Below, in pieces: positions 45,234 to 57,957 of a stretch of DNA of 64,000 nt. The stretch lies in the NCBI RefSeq assembly GCF_947242115.1, contig NC_074713.1, positions 25,137,378 through 25,201,377 of the forward strand, in the 5' to 3' direction. This DNA is from Biomphalaria glabrata. Its lineage: Eukaryota > Mollusca > Gastropoda > Planorbidae. Every line of letters begins with the position of its first letter. Positions within the stretch are counted from its first letter, which is position 1. The notes beneath the pieces were generated by a model. It ran no database searches. It was given only the letters and a program-made list of their open reading frames with translations, and had not been told where the DNA came from. The translations under genes and the position numbers were made by a program.

Positions 45234-48200
45234 TCATTCCTTTGCTTTCTGTGTTCTTTTCCTAACTTCACTGTCACTGGCCACCTGTGAAGCAGAACCA
45301 CTTGGTTCACTAGGGCCTTTAGAGTCTAAAGATGTTTTCTTGGTCTGCTTTTGTTCCACTGTATCATCAATGATGTCATCATCATCCTTTGAGAAGGAAA
45401 AAAAACAACAAAAAAAATAAAAATCAATAAATTACTGTGAATTTTATTTTCATGTAGACATTTTTATAATAGTGCACTAAAATAGTTTAAATCTTACTGT
45501 TGGGTCATCCTTGGGCTTGTGCGCTAGTCTCTCAGGAGGCAAGGGGATATATTTAGCTGGAAAAAAGTTATCACAGCAAAGAACCAGCAGCTGAGAAGAA
45601 AAAAATTTCATTTAAATAATAATTGTAAGTAAAATAAAAAAATTAACCTGCAGAAAAAAGAATTAAACAAGATCATATGCACTAAAATAATATGAATTAC
45701 TAGCTGGATATTAACTGCTGCCTGCGGCCATAGTTTGGGTATAACTGATCTATTGGATTGGATGTAGATCAAAATTAATAATGGCAAATGTTTCCTTAAC
45801 ATTTAAAAAAAATATTTTGCCACGAAAATCAAAGCAGAGTGTGAAAATGGATATACCCGTTCAGCCAACATATTCATATCTAATATTTAATACTGTAAAA
45901 AACGAATTTACCCCAATTTGTTAAAAAAAAAGTTTCATCCTTTAAAAGAGATATATATTTAGGTATTTTTTAAATTTTTAGGGCCTTTCAGCTGTGGGAG
46001 GGACATTAAGCATACACAATGGTCTCCGCCATGATCTAAGGAATATTTATGCCAAGTTTTATCAAGATTGATCAGACAGTTTTTATTTCTATGCGGAACA
46101 TACATTCATACGCCCTACTTTCTGCTTTATATATTAGATACAGATTTACTACTGCAGGTTTGAAAAACTAATGAACTAAGACACTAAAAAAAGTCTGTAT
46201 TTAACTACTTAGATATTCTACACACTACAATTTGCTGTGATCTTTCTTGTCCCAATACCTTGACGACATGGATGAATATATTCTTCCAACTCTCCTGCTG
46301 GTGTAGTCTTTCGCTTATCCCATTCCTTTTCATCTCCTAATAGCCTATTTGTGACTTTTCATTGGCAATACACTCAAGGTGGTCCTATTACACTTAGTCT
46401 TCTCTTTTGCAAAGATCATATATAATGTTAATGGAGGCTTGGTGGTTGAGTGGTAACGCTCTTGGCATCTGTACCAAGAATCTCAAGTCCTTGAGAAAAA
46501 TGAGGATTTTGAACTTCTGAATTCTCAGGACATCTCTGACTCCACACAACTCTAATGGGTACCCAACATTTGTTGGAAAAATAAGTCGGAAAAGTGGGTA
46601 ATCAAATCCCTCCACTTTTCCCAGAAGGCAGCTGTTCTTAGCAACATATCAAGAGAGAGGCAGGTCCATTCTTTTATGTTATCTAGCCAGCTTTTCTTTC
46701 AAAATGCTCCTTCCATAGTAACTTGGAGAAAAGACTTTTGATAGTGAGTCATGTCTTACAATATGACTATAGCAGCTCAGCTTTTGTCTCTTCACAGTAT
46801 TGAGGAGTTCTTCCTTTTTTCCAGCCAGTGTTGACTTGTAAAAGTATTAACTCAAGGAGTTTTTCCTTTTTTCCAGCAAGTGTTGACTTGTAAAAGTATT
46901 AAATAAAACTCATTTGTCTTTTTTTCCTGGTATCTGATACCCAGCATTTATCTGTTGCATTTACTCTAAAAGGGTTGGATTTTTTCTTTCAGCCTCAGTG
47001 TTCAGTGTCCAACTTTCACAACCATATAGGAGTACAGAGACCATTAGCAAAGAATACAGTTTTAATTTTACTGGGAAGCTAATGTTAATGTTCTAGATTT
47101 TCCAGTTTTCTCATTGCAGCGGATTGCCAGCTTAAACAGGTTTTTATCTCAGCTATTTAAACGAGTCAACTTCTAATGTTGGACATTCAACAGTATGTAA
47201 TATCTCATACTATCCCCACCTCAAACTAGTATTTTGCTCTTTTCAGCACTGATTTCCATGCCAACTGTTCTAGCTACAGCATCCAGTTTCAAATAGGATC
47301 CTGTACCTGGTCTGCATTTTCTCCAATGAGGTCTATATCATCTGCAAACCTGAGATAGGAAATATGCCACCCATTAATGGTCAAGCTATAAGTAAATCCT
47401 TCTAGAGTTTCCATCAAATTATGCTCCAGAAACAAATTAAAAAGAGCTGGAGAGAGAATGCATCCTTGCCGCACTCCTATGGATGTCCTAAAACTTTTTC
47501 CAATTTGGTTGTTCAGAAGTACTGAGATATTCACATTTTGATATAGGGCTTTAATAACATCAATATTGTTTTTATCTATGTCGAACTCCCTCATCACATG
47601 CCACCAAGCCAAACCTAGCCAAAAGCTTTTTTTTAAATCTATGAAGTTTCTCAACAGATTCAAGAGAAAAGCGAGGAGATCCTTTCCAAAGAAAAAGCCT
47701 CAGAGCAGGTAGAAGCACTATTGTACAAATATTTAACATCAGACTGAAATGAAAAATGCCTTCAATACCAACATAAACTGATACACAGCTTCATAGGCTT
47801 CAATAAAATAAGGGAAGAATATACTGTCATAATTTGAAAATCGAAACAATGAAAATCAAAACACACACTAATGCTCCTAACATTACCATACAATCATTAT
47901 TTCTATACAATGGTTATATAATAATAAAATAGTTGATAAATTATTCAGAGGTGAAAAAAAAAATTAAAACATGATATATGAAAAAAAAATCAAGACTACA
48001 GAAATGTTTCTGAATTCACTTACTAGTCCTAAAATTAATCCAATTATTATTGTCAGAATTGCAAATATCACATAGCAAAGCCATTCTGGGATACCATAAA
48101 CATCAGTCATAGTATTGTATATGCCCTGAAAAATAAGACATTGGATTTATATAATATTGTTGGCTAGTACACAAATCAAAATGTATCAACAAAATTGACT

Positions 48201-51200
48201 AGTCTGTAAAGAAATGGAAAATTAAATGAAACACTAACTAATAATTGTTAAGTACTGTGGAAGTAAATAAAGAAAAAAATCAACTCACCCTGATAAACAT
48301 GGCAGCAGTGAAAAAATTACCTAGTACTCCCATCCTGTCAAACACAAAGAAAATGTACTCAGACTACTTAATTATGACATATATATAATCTAATTTCATT
48401 ATAAAGAAATGAAAATCTAAGCTTTACTCACTGTATGGAGTTAGGATTTCTGTACCAAGCCACTGGCTCTATAGCATTCCATTTTTTCTCGTCAATTAGA
48501 GAAATCAAGTCTGTTGTTTTCCTACCACCCTGATAGATTCTGAAGTTTCCATCTTTTATACTATCACAAACACACAAAAAAGACAGCTTTCACTATGAAA
48601 TAATCAAAACCTTAAAGACAAGTTTAAGTGAAACTACGATATTAAAGAATATTTTGCGTACTATCCTTAGAATGCTTTGTCATGACAAATTTCCACAAGG
48701 ATAATAAAGATAATTATTACTATTTAGGATACTTACTGATATAATGTTGGTAGTGAGGTGACAAGAAATCGACCACTAAGACCTATTTGAAAATTAGGTA
48801 AAGAGAATTGCATAACACCAATATACCATTTTCAATGAAAGTATAAATGATGTCAATAAATCTAAAAGTTATTTAACTGAAAATAAACTAATTATATTCT
48901 TTTTACACTAGAATACATTCTACCTGGATTTTCTGTGACATCAATAACCCCAACAGTAATGTCAAGGTCATAACCCCATCCAGCAAATTCTGTCCACACA
49001 TCTTTGAAAGACTTGCAAGCTGGACACCATGGTGCCATACTAAATGAATGACAGACAAACCACAAGCTCATATAAATTCAATTATTCATCCAATAGTTCT
49101 TATTTTAAACCATAAATATAGAATTGTTTGTCAGATGTCAATGGGAGGAATGTGGGTGGGCTCTGGGAGAGTCACATGACCATGGCTAGCAATGTGGAGG
49201 CAAGGTAACACTAGTGAATACTGACTTGAAAGGTTCTTTTTTGGAGACCTGGATGGTCAACATAGAAATTAGATTGGTGCCTGGAAGCTGCTACATGATG
49301 GGTGCGGGTTCCTCTGAGCTTATCCATGTTTCACTATATTTTCTTCACCTTCTTCTCACAAAAACTTTGTCACCTTAGTGCTGATGTTTTATGCCATGTT
49401 TATTCATTATCCATAAATACCAGTAAAATACAGCTTTCTGATATTAATAAAAAGGTATTAGTGGGTCTAATGAAGAGACATTACTTTAAAGCTGTGCTTC
49501 CTGTAAGCCTCACTGCCCTTTAAGCACTTGGTGTGATGAAAAGTTTTCTTTTTTTTTTTTTTTTTTAAGAATAAAAAAGTTTTTAAAACAAAACCAAATG
49601 TGTAGAAATGTAAAAAAAAATTAAAAAAAAAAATGAGCATGCACTGCACCACTATGGTAGTTCACCATAATCAAAACTTTAACTTTTTACAATGATTTTC
49701 TCAATTCTCTCATTTACTTGCAACCTATTATCTTTTTTTTTCTTTCCTATTTAAGATCTGGACATTTAAGTATATTTCGATTAAAAAACCCCACACCAGC
49801 TGGGGAAAACTAAAGCACCATTGTAAAGAACATATAGTATTTTTTTGAAGGCTAGAACTAATTCATACAAGTGCTCTGGGAAAGCAGAGTTTAAGTCTAA
49901 TTATATGACTAGATTAATACATGGACTAAGCCTCTAAAAACATCTCTTTTGAAGAAATGTATATATGTATTTCATGTACATGCTAAGATGCACATGCTAG
50001 TTTACATACATATGAATTTAAAAAATTGTCATAAAAAAAATCAAATATATATATTCAATGTCATTTATTTCACTGACGTTTTTAAATACTATATATATTA
50101 TATATACTTTTTTTTCTTTTTATATTGTAATCTAGGCTACCTCATTTGATTATACACCCCAATATATTGTTTATTTTGTTAGGTATCCTTCCCTTTTTTT
50201 TTTCTTTCTAATTTATTATAGATAGGCCCTGAAGTTAACAATCCCCCATACACAAACTCTAGACAAAGTAACATACCATTGGATGATTGAACCATGAATT
50301 CTTTTTTTTTTATAATTCTAGATCTAGATCGTAGTATTTGTTATCTTCAATTGGAATGGCCCACTTTTAAAAATATATAACTAGAATTTATATCTAATAG
50401 ACAATCTAGATTCAAATTATATTTGATAATAGATCTTAGAGTCTATATATATTAAGTATTAGAATTTAGATAACCTAGCCACTCCTCTAGAATTCCAGCT
50501 GTTTCTGTATACAGTAGAATCTAGCTAAAATAATTATTAGATGTATATATTTTTACAATAAAAAATTCTTGGTCCTGACCACTCATAATCCTAATAGCTA
50601 AAATATTCGGAAGTGCGAAAGTAAAAAAAGGCCCGATAATTTAGAGATTGCGTTTTTGATGCTTTTTTTTTAAAAATAGGCCGTACTTGGAAATTTATTA
50701 CACTTTTGAATGAAATGTGAGAAGTTTTAAAGTTGTGTTATCGGACCATGGCCCCCCAATATCAACACTGTCATCATGGCCTCACATAACATTAAACAAC
50801 GCTATGGCAGTGGCATCCCTGTAATAATGCAGTGGGTACCGAGTCACATAGGTGTGACTTGCAACACCATTGCAGACTCTTTGGCCCACCAGTGAGCGCA
50901 AACTCCACCCACTGAACAGGCTGTAAGCTTTCAGCAAGCCCTGGCTATAATACAAAAAAACAGAAATGGAAAAGTGGTTTGAGTGCTGGGACAAGTCCCA
51001 AAAAGCGTGTGGAGTCTGGGAGCGCATGAGGCGCCCTGACCGCACTTCCCCATGGTGGAGGCTGTCCAGGCCTGAGCAAGCTATTATAGCACAGTGCAGG
51101 ACAGGCCACTGTCCTGTTGGCTCATATTTCTTGCGGCTATGGCCAAATTTTGATTCACGGTGCCCCCGCTGCGGGGAAGAAGAGGAAACCGTGCCTCATA

Positions 51201-53948
51201 TTCTGTTTGACTGCCCCAGACTTGCTGATCTCCATCTCGACCTGTATGGCGACATTTATGCACTATGCAAGACAGCAGGGTTTCTGTCCAGGGCTTTTGC
51301 AAGAGAGGATTTGAGCCTCTTAAGCCCTTTCTCAAATGGAGTTTGATGATGATGATCGATTACTTTAGACAATGGACTAATTAATGCTTAATCACAATTT
51401 TTAAAAAAAGTTATTTATCATTTTTAAATTTATTATAAAATTATTAAATTTATTATAAAAAATAACCCTTTTTGTTTTTAGCAATATAGGGCCCAGGAAA
51501 ATGCCTCAACATTCATATTTTTTCTTTCACGCTAGATATCATGCCTGGCTATAATTCTACCAAGTTTTATCACGATATCTCCAGCACCTCACTCAAAAAA
51601 CTTGAAAATATGGTTAGCATTGTGGGCTATGGGATTTACAGTTTCTGATAAAGAAATTTCGTCATAGACGTAAAACCACTTCAGGCCATATATTCTGGAT
51701 ATATTCAAATAGTTTTTGTGTATTAATCACATGCGCATGAATTTTAAAGTGCATTTGAAAAAAATTGTTTCAGACGATTTTGATCCCACTTTCAAAATAT
51801 TTTGTTATTTTCTGCCATCACAATGCCGCCATTTTGTCCACACTCATGGGACATTTCTTGTAGCTCTAGACCCATTCATCATCATCATCATCACTCCTTT
51901 GAGTTCCTCATGGAACTTAGGGCCTCGACAAAAACATGCCACTCTCCACAGTCTCTTGCTAGCTTTTTGATGGTTTCCCAGCTTTTCCCGGTCTTCTCTG
52001 CTTCCTCAAGTACACTGCGTCGCTATGTTCTTTTTGGTCTTCCTCTGCGTCTTGTTCCCTGGGGGTTCCACTCTAAGGCCTGCTTAGCTGTGTTGCTGGT
52101 ATCTTTTCTAAGGGTGTGACAAATCCATCTCCACTTTTTCTCTAAGATCTGCACTTCTATATTTTTCTGTCCACTCATCTCCCACAGTTTGGTGTTTTCT
52201 ACTTTGTCATACCAGTGTATTTTTAGGATATTTCTCAGGCATCTGTTGATGAAGGTCTGTATTTTTTTTGTTGTGGCTTCAGTTGTTCTCCATGTTTCAG
52301 AACCATACAGTAGGACAGCCTTGACATTCGAGTTAAAGATTCTTAGTTTAGTCTTGTTAGACCCATTAATTTGTTTAAATTTAATCAATATTTTCATTCT
52401 AAACAAGTGAAGTTCATAAATATAAATGAAATCAGATTTTTGTGAGCTAGAAATTAATTACTAATACTAGATCTACTATTAAATTTCTTTTTTAATAAGT
52501 AGATCTATCGTCTATGAAACTTAATTCCAACTTTTTAGCTTTTGATCTGGAGGTGTGTCTCTTCCGGCTTAGCCAGCGAGATGCTCTCATCTTACTTGTT
52601 CCATGTCAACCAATGTTAGGTCAAAACGCCACAAAAAAATTAAACATACACTGATACAGTCATAATTTATACACTATTGGAAAGTTCTTTTTTTAAAGTA
52701 TTTTAATGATGTATATCTATATATTCTAGTAGTAGATCTACTAATAAAAAATTGTTTTTTCAAAGATAAATTTTTTATTTCACCTCCCTAGATCTATAGT
52801 AAAGTGCCAAGTTCGAGCGCATTAAGCCCGCTGGCAGCAATTTTCAAGTTTCGATTTTTATAGCAGGGTAACGGTCTGACCTATGAAAAAACTGATGGTA
52901 TCTCTGAATTCCTCGTCCTTTTTTCTAGAAAAATAGATTGGATTTAATGTATCACTAGGCTTAGTTAAAATTAAATACGAAGTCAAAGAGGTGTAGGGTA
53001 AGTATCGCCAAGCGTACTTTTCCTCCAGCGGATTTTTCCCCAGTTAGTAAGCTTGATCGGGTTGATGGAAGGTTCGAACAGATCAAAGAAAATATATCTA
53101 AAAACATGTTTTAATATTTAATTTTCACTATAAAGTCATTTTCTTTTTACTCCAGCGCAAGAACACCATCCATTGCACCATTTCCCACCCTCCAGAACTT
53201 CAAATAGTCTCTTTAAGCTGATGAGCAATCAGACTTAAAAATAGCCTTAAGCCCATTACCCATTTCCTTCACTACCGGGTAGTAAAAAAGAATAATTCCA
53301 CACCTCCTGAGTTTGACCTCACCATGAACTTAGCCTTTAAAAGGAAAAGGAAATAGTATGTGTCTGAAGTAAAGAAAAAAGGTGCATTCGCAGTAGCAAT
53401 ATAGTAGTAATTTGGTAAACATTCAAATAAAAAAGTTTTAGCAATAAAAAGTGAACTGTTCGAACCTCTTGACAAATCGGGGCTGCTCGAACTTCGCACT
53501 TTACTTTACTCTAACTAAGGACTAAGTCCTCTAAGTTAGTCTAAGTCTGACTAAGTTAAGACCAGTTAAGTCTATTCTCTAAATTATTATTAATATTTAA
53601 AATTATAGATCTAGACCTAGACTCTCTATAACTTAGTTAAAACTTAGTATAACTATACTATGTCTATAAAGTTAGTATAACTATAAGTTACAACTCTCTC
53701 TGTCTCTCTGAACTGTCTGAAGTCGAGGTTCTGAGTCTCTCAACTTAAAGTTAATTATTTAAAATTAAATTATTAAACTTTATAACTTTAACTTACAATT
53801 CAACCATCCACTCTCCTTCCAGTACATTTGTCCAATTGGAATCCGTAATTTTTATCGGTTCTTTAGTTTTATATGACTGTGAAGAAACATTTGCTAATAA
53901 ATGCAATAAATACAAAAAAGAAACGAGATAGCAATTAATCGAAATCAT
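45234..53948 (-). CDS. TMX1: thioredoxin-related transmembrane protein 1 (ER), 8 exons
   Basis: Exons on the minus strand: 53948-53797, 49039-48924, 48782-48737, 48560-48432, 48334-48289, 48125-48024, 45590-45498, 45386-45234. They total 837 nt and 278 residues, with GT-AG borders and consistent phases. The ER membrane protein catalyses disulfide exchange in client proteins. Visible: a signal peptide (about 1-24), ITDSNWTNVLEGEWMVEF, the TMX1-type active site CPAC at 56-59 (FMAPWCPACKSF), the cis-proline at 101 (SLPTLY), one transmembrane helix at about 179-203, and an acidic cytosolic tail (DDDDIIDD). The length and CPAC motif fit TMX1. TMX4 is the main alternative, since both share the layout. 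The C-terminus KAKE is not a canonical retrieval signal. Intron 1 (4.8 kb) and intron 6 hold LINE fragments and a SINE. Confidence 0.94.
46432..46625 (+). repeat. tRNA-derived SINE, family B, diverged (TMX1 intron 6)
   Basis: Starts GGAGGCTTGGTGGTTGAGTG (A-box-like), then a body with CTCTGACTCCACACAACTCT, AATGGGTACCCAACATTTGT and AAGTCGGAAAAGTGGGTAAT. It is more diverged than the other copies and lacks the 3' tail. Antisense to TMX1. Confidence 0.65.
46626..47700 (-). mobile_element. LINE fragment with RT domain (TMX1 intron 6)
   Basis: The minus-strand frame 47663-47289 has IDLKKSFWLGLAWWHVMREF, ALYQNVNISVLLNNQIGKSF, the RT block RTSIGVRQGCILSPALFNLF and LRFADDIDLIGENADQV (FADD box). Downstream come decayed pieces including VPILLYGCESWTLN-like and TVKRQKLS-like sequence, the usual C-terminal order. 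A 52-bp tandem duplication lies at 46803-46907. The element is truncated at 5' and has several stops. The clade differs from the CR1-like copies and is not resolved. Confidence 0.85.
49040..50735. other. TMX1 intron 1, first part
   Basis: AT-rich, with an A-run near 49620, a degenerate CR1-like tail at about 49860-49970 and a CTAGATCT tract at about 50320-50470. No exon recognised. Confidence 0.45.
50740..51365 (+). mobile_element. RNase H-bearing LINE fragment (I superfamily), TMX1 intron 1
   Basis: The start preserves the end of an RNase H domain (IPVIMQWVPSHIGVTCNTIA, then DSLAHQ). After a stop, 50966-51346 encodes the C-terminal region with RMRRPDRTSPWWRLSRPEQA, RTGHCPVGSYFLRLW and the zinc-binding CPRCGEEEETVPHILFDCP. 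It ends in a GATGATGAT tail. RNase H downstream of RT is characteristic of I-superfamily LINEs. Antisense to TMX1. Confidence 0.85.
51366..51865. other. TMX1 intron 1, middle part, no gene seen
   Basis: AT-rich intronic sequence between two LINE fragments. No exon, RNA gene or further repeat recognised. Confidence 0.4.
51866..52410 (-). mobile_element. LINE 3' fragment, copy 1 (TMX1 intron 1)
   Basis: Minus-strand frame 52406-52023: RIFNSNVKAVLLYGSETWRT, FINRCLRNILKIHWYDKVEN, EKKWRWICHTLRKDTSN and QALEWNPQGTRRRGRPKRTW, the standard C-terminal region of a LINE polyprotein, possibly RTE-like. It ends at the low-coordinate side in an ATG microsatellite (CATCATCATCATCATC on plus). Same strand as TMX1. 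A shorter copy lies at 54962-55305. Confidence 0.85.
52411..53796. other. TMX1 intron 1, part nearest exon 1
   Basis: AT-rich with CTAGATCT-type stretches (52460-52510, 52720-52800, 53600-53620). No exon recognised. Confidence 0.4.
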
Positions 53949-54961
53949 GATGCCTACTATTTAGAGTATAAAACAAATGATATCCGGAAAAAAAAAGATC
54001 TAGTTCTAAGTTTTTATAAAAAAAACAGATTTATTTGTGTATTGATCTTGTTCGAAAAAAATCAGAGAATAAATCTAGATTTAGACTAGATCTATATATA
54101 ATGTATAGATCTAGATATATCTATATTAGTCTATAAATTTGAAATTTATTTTTTAAAAGTTTATTTAGAATTTAGATCTAGCTAGTTCTAGATCTATAAA
54201 GGTCTAGATCTAAATCTATATTTTGAAAGGTCAGCGCTCCAGAATAGTGGACTAGAAATATACTTTTTGTTACACTCGAAATCTGTTCAAGATTTCCGGT
54301 TTCGTTTTCACTACTAGATCTAGTTCATCACTAGAGTTCTTGTTCTTGAAAAGTGTTGTTTTGTTTATTACTTTGTAACTTGTCTTTAGCTTCTCCTAGT
54401 CCTAGTCTAGATCTAGAGTATATCTAGATTATTCTAGATCTACAAGAGATTTCAAATGATAAGGTTAGAATATAATATTATGATTCTTAAAAGAATACTT
54501 AAATACTAGTCACTAGTCTTAGATCTAGCTAGATTCTAGATCTATTGTCATTGTCACATTCATTGTGATAAAACTTCCGATCGAAGGCCCATATTTATGA
54601 TTTTCTTTGACTTTGTTGTCAACTTTTGGAGAATGTTAGTTTTGTTACCCAAGTTAACCGATTTATTTTAGGTACGCTACTTTAATTAACTTCTATAATA
54701 TAAAATAATAAAGAAGAAAGTAAAGCGTATCTATGTACGTTTGACCAATCTTGATAAAACTTAGCATAAAAATTATTTATGACTTATGATAAAAAATGTT
54801 CCTATTCCTTGGCCTAAATAATGGACCGCATTCACCAATCGCTCTATCTCTTCTATAGTCTATACAAATTATGTAATACACAATGGCTATCACATGACAG
54901 TTTTTTTTAAATTGTTTTATCAATATTATAACTACATTACCCATTTTACTATTCTATTATG
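53949..54961. repeat. upstream region of TMX1 with CTAGATCT-rich tract
   Basis: From about 54000 to 54560 the sequence is dense in TCTAGATCTA-type palindromes, as upstream of CRLS1. The TMX1 promoter should lie here, but no core motif is certain. Confidence 0.55.
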
Positions 54962-55305
54962 ATTCATCATCACTCCTTTGAGTTCCTCATGGAACATCTA
55001 ATAGGGCCTCGACAAAAACATGCCACTCTCCACGGTCTCTTGCTAGCTTTTTGATGGTGTCCCAGCTCTTCCCGGTCTTCTCTGCTTCTTCGAGTACATT
55101 GCGTCGCCATGTTCTTTTTGGTCTTCCTCTGCGTCTTGTTCCCTGGGGGTTCCACTCTAAGGCCTGCCTAGCTCTGTTGCTGGTATCTTTTCTAAGAGTG
55201 TGACCAATCCATCTCCACTTTTTCTCTAAGATCTGCACTGCTATGTTTTTCTGTCCACTCATCTCCTACAGTTTGGTGTTTTCTACTTTGTCATACCATA
55301 TTATG
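54962..55305 (-). mobile_element. LINE 3' fragment, copy 2 (upstream of TMX1)
   Basis: Minus-strand peptide QKNIAVQILEKKWRWIGHTL, QALEWNPQGTRRRGRPKRTW, RRNVLEEAEKTGKSWDTIKK and a C-terminal DRGEWHVFVEALLD. Very similar to the 51.87-52.41 kb copy and with the same low-side end (TCATCATCACTCCTTTGAGT), but more strongly 5'-truncated. Confidence 0.85.
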
Positions 55306-56160
55306 ATTAATTATGGAATTTTTAGTAGCCCTAAAACGAACTTAAGATCCTCAAAAAAAAGTTTCCCAACTCTATGAAAGTATTACTATTTCATGGATTT
55401 AAAGTCATATAGCCATGTTACATGTTTACATGAGACAAGATTGAAAGGATATATAGATTCTAGATCTAATTTTAAGAACTACACTTTGCAAAGATAGTTT
55501 TTTTACTTTGACACATGAAAATACAAAATATAGTCAATTGATTTCATTATTTAATTAAATTAGCCTTCAAATTTGTCTTTCAAAAGCATTTTTTTTACAT
55601 AAATTAGTTCCTTATATCTGCGAATCTAGATGTCCTGACGTACTTTAGATCCCATTCATTGCAAAGCTTCTTTTAATAGAGAAGACAGAAAGGTCATGCA
55701 TGCACAAGGCGAAGGCTCCATGCACGCATAGAAAGAAAATCTATCGAAGCCTAAATCTAACTCTAGATCTAACTATTCTAACTCTAGATCTATAGTAGAT
55801 TCTTATATTAGGCACACTGTATTCGAGAACTAGGTCAAATTTTTATTTTATTTTTTTATTTGGTGACGGTTTAACTTACAAAAAAAACTGAAAGCAGATT
55901 CTTATTCTGCTACTGAAGGACTATAAAAATAGCTGTGTTTCTTTGAATTACCACTCATAGTCAAGATTTTATTTTAAAATAAACCAGGTCACTTCATGCT
56001 CCTATAATAAACGCAGTTTTTGTGCTTTCTCCTTTAGCGCACATCGAGCACCGTTAAGAAACACCACTATGTTATTGCTAATAAATTATATCTGTGTTAA
56101 TTAAAAATTATTTAGATTGTATTAAAAGAAGTAGATTCACTTCTGCAATATGTATTTATA
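55306..56160. other. intergenic, no gene seen
   Basis: AT-rich, with CTAGATCT stretches near 55460 and 55750-55800. No recognised gene or element. Confidence 0.4.
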
Positions 56161-56166
56161 GTATAT

Positions 56167-56208
56167 TGCCTCTCTCTCTCTCTAGATATATGTATATATA
56201 TATATATA

Positions 56209-56285
<77 letters not shown>
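56167..56285. repeat. CT and TA dinucleotide microsatellite
   Basis: A short CT repeat (about 56167-56183) leads into a near-pure TA repeat of about 95 bp (56190-56284). An open frame reading YIYI across it is a by-product. Confidence 0.95.
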
Positions 56286-56288
<3 letters not shown>

Positions 56289-57039
56289 TACCTATATAAT
56301 CTATGTGTAGAAACAGAAATAAATCTATATAATTATAGATCTATAAATTAATTATTATAATTTAATAAACATGATATTTTCAACTTGGCTACATGTATTC
56401 TCTGTCTCTTTCTTTTAATTCCCATCCAAGGACCCTCTTCTTTTCATAATTTGGATGTTCGTTTTGTTACACCTTAACATCCCCTCCCTCCCATAGATGC
56501 TTATAATTCTTTTCATGACTCTCTCCCCCTTCCCTCCACTGCCTGTTGGATAGTTTGTGACACTACAAGCTTAGTGTATACCTCTCCTCACCACCAGCAC
56601 TCGCCTGGCGTGATCACCTGCAGTGGGCATGGTCTCTGGCTTCAAATTAGCAGCCCGCACTTTTTCTTTCATTCATAATAAAAAAATTATATATTCTAGA
56701 TATCTCGATCTAGGTCACATTTATTTATTGAAAAAAATCATAGATTTATTAATCCCAATAATATTTCTTATTACGATTTTGCCTTGTGCACTATAGGAGA
56801 ATGTGTTTAATTCATAATTATTCATTGAAACACCTCCTTTTTTAATTTTATTTAACAGCTAACAGTATGAATATGATTAGAATGTCTTTCTAAAGATGTT
56901 TGGAAGTTTATTTTGATAGATCCACCAGCCTACGATCAAACAGGCTCATAATATAGCCTTCATCCCTTATATGGGTATGAATTGCCGGGGGAGGTTAAAA
57001 CAATAGCTTTTGTGATGTTGCTAGTTCAGGCTGTCTTGA
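56286..57039. other. intergenic, no gene seen
   Basis: No recognised gene. The exact boundary with the LTR of the next element is unknown. Confidence 0.35.
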
Positions 57040-57380
57040 AGTCAACCAATTACTCTGCAATCGTTTGGGTGTAATTGTTCGGGTGTATTACGTGTAGTTG
57101 ACCAACAACACAAACAAGAACTGGCACATCAATTGTAACAGGTGAAGAGATGTAGTCAACGATGATGAACAAGTTAATATATATTTATTATGATAAAAGG
57201 CCACAGTAGAAGTCTCTGTCACTAAACACGTCGTTACCCTGGAGTGTTCTATCGCTAACTGATTTTCCGGTCTCTAACCCAACATATCCCAAACGTCACT
57301 AGTCCCGTTCAATATGCGTCTACTATGGTGCGTCGCTAAATAACTAAAATAACTAACCTATATAAATAAGGTGTCTAACA
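57040..57380 (-). repeat. 3' LTR of the Gmr1-like element
   Basis: Starts with TGTTAGACACC directly after the polypurine tract, the expected junction. It contains a TATATAGG-like box near 57360. The other boundary is set only roughly. No second copy lies in the window to confirm it. Confidence 0.6.
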
Positions 57381-57483
57381 GATTCCTCCCCCCCTTGAAA
57401 AAAAAAAATATGTCAATATTTTTCCACTACTGTCAAGTCTTACAAGGACATTTTCAATTTAAGGGGAAGACCACAAACATAAA

Positions 57484-57520
57484 ATCTTGACATCTTCATC
57501 TTGACATCTTCATCTTGACA
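57484..57520. repeat. short tandem repeat beside the LTR
   Basis: About two and a half units of an 18-bp motif, ATCTTGACATCTTC followed by ATCTTGACA, in the stretch between the LTR and the gag-pol frame. Confidence 0.8.
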
Positions 57521-57957
57521 GTTCCTCATATTCAATGTTCATAACAGTTCATAACATTCCAAAATCATCTTCATTGGTACACCGTTCATCATGGAGGAAA
57601 ATGTGGCATCTTATGGGCATGTCCTACACATCTCAAATGTTCTTCACTGGCAGTAATCTGATAAAATACAATATTTCAAAAAACAATTACAAACTTTATT
57701 TACACATTCAATACATTTTTTTCTTACCACCCTTTTATACGCTTTTGTCCATTTTTCTTTTATACTCACCCTTTTCCATAGAACTAACTTTCGTCAATGA
57801 TATATGAAATGATTCACACAAAAAAAATATCCATACTTACTTTTAAATGCTTAACATCAAATTTACTTATCTCCCTTTTCCATAACATATAAATGGTGTC
57901 AATATATTAATATATTTTACATACTCAATATAATCATAGTTTATTTACAAAATTATT

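Noticed and set aside
50966-51346. Possible zinc-finger host gene (CPRCGEEEE...)
   Set aside because: Preceded by an RNase H remnant and ending in a GATGAT tail; it is the C-terminal part of a LINE.
52023-52406. Possible basic host protein (RRRGRPKR)
   Set aside because: Standard LINE C-terminal sequence, repeated at 54.96 kb.
56094-56351. Open frame with long YI repeats
   Set aside because: Translation of the TA microsatellite.
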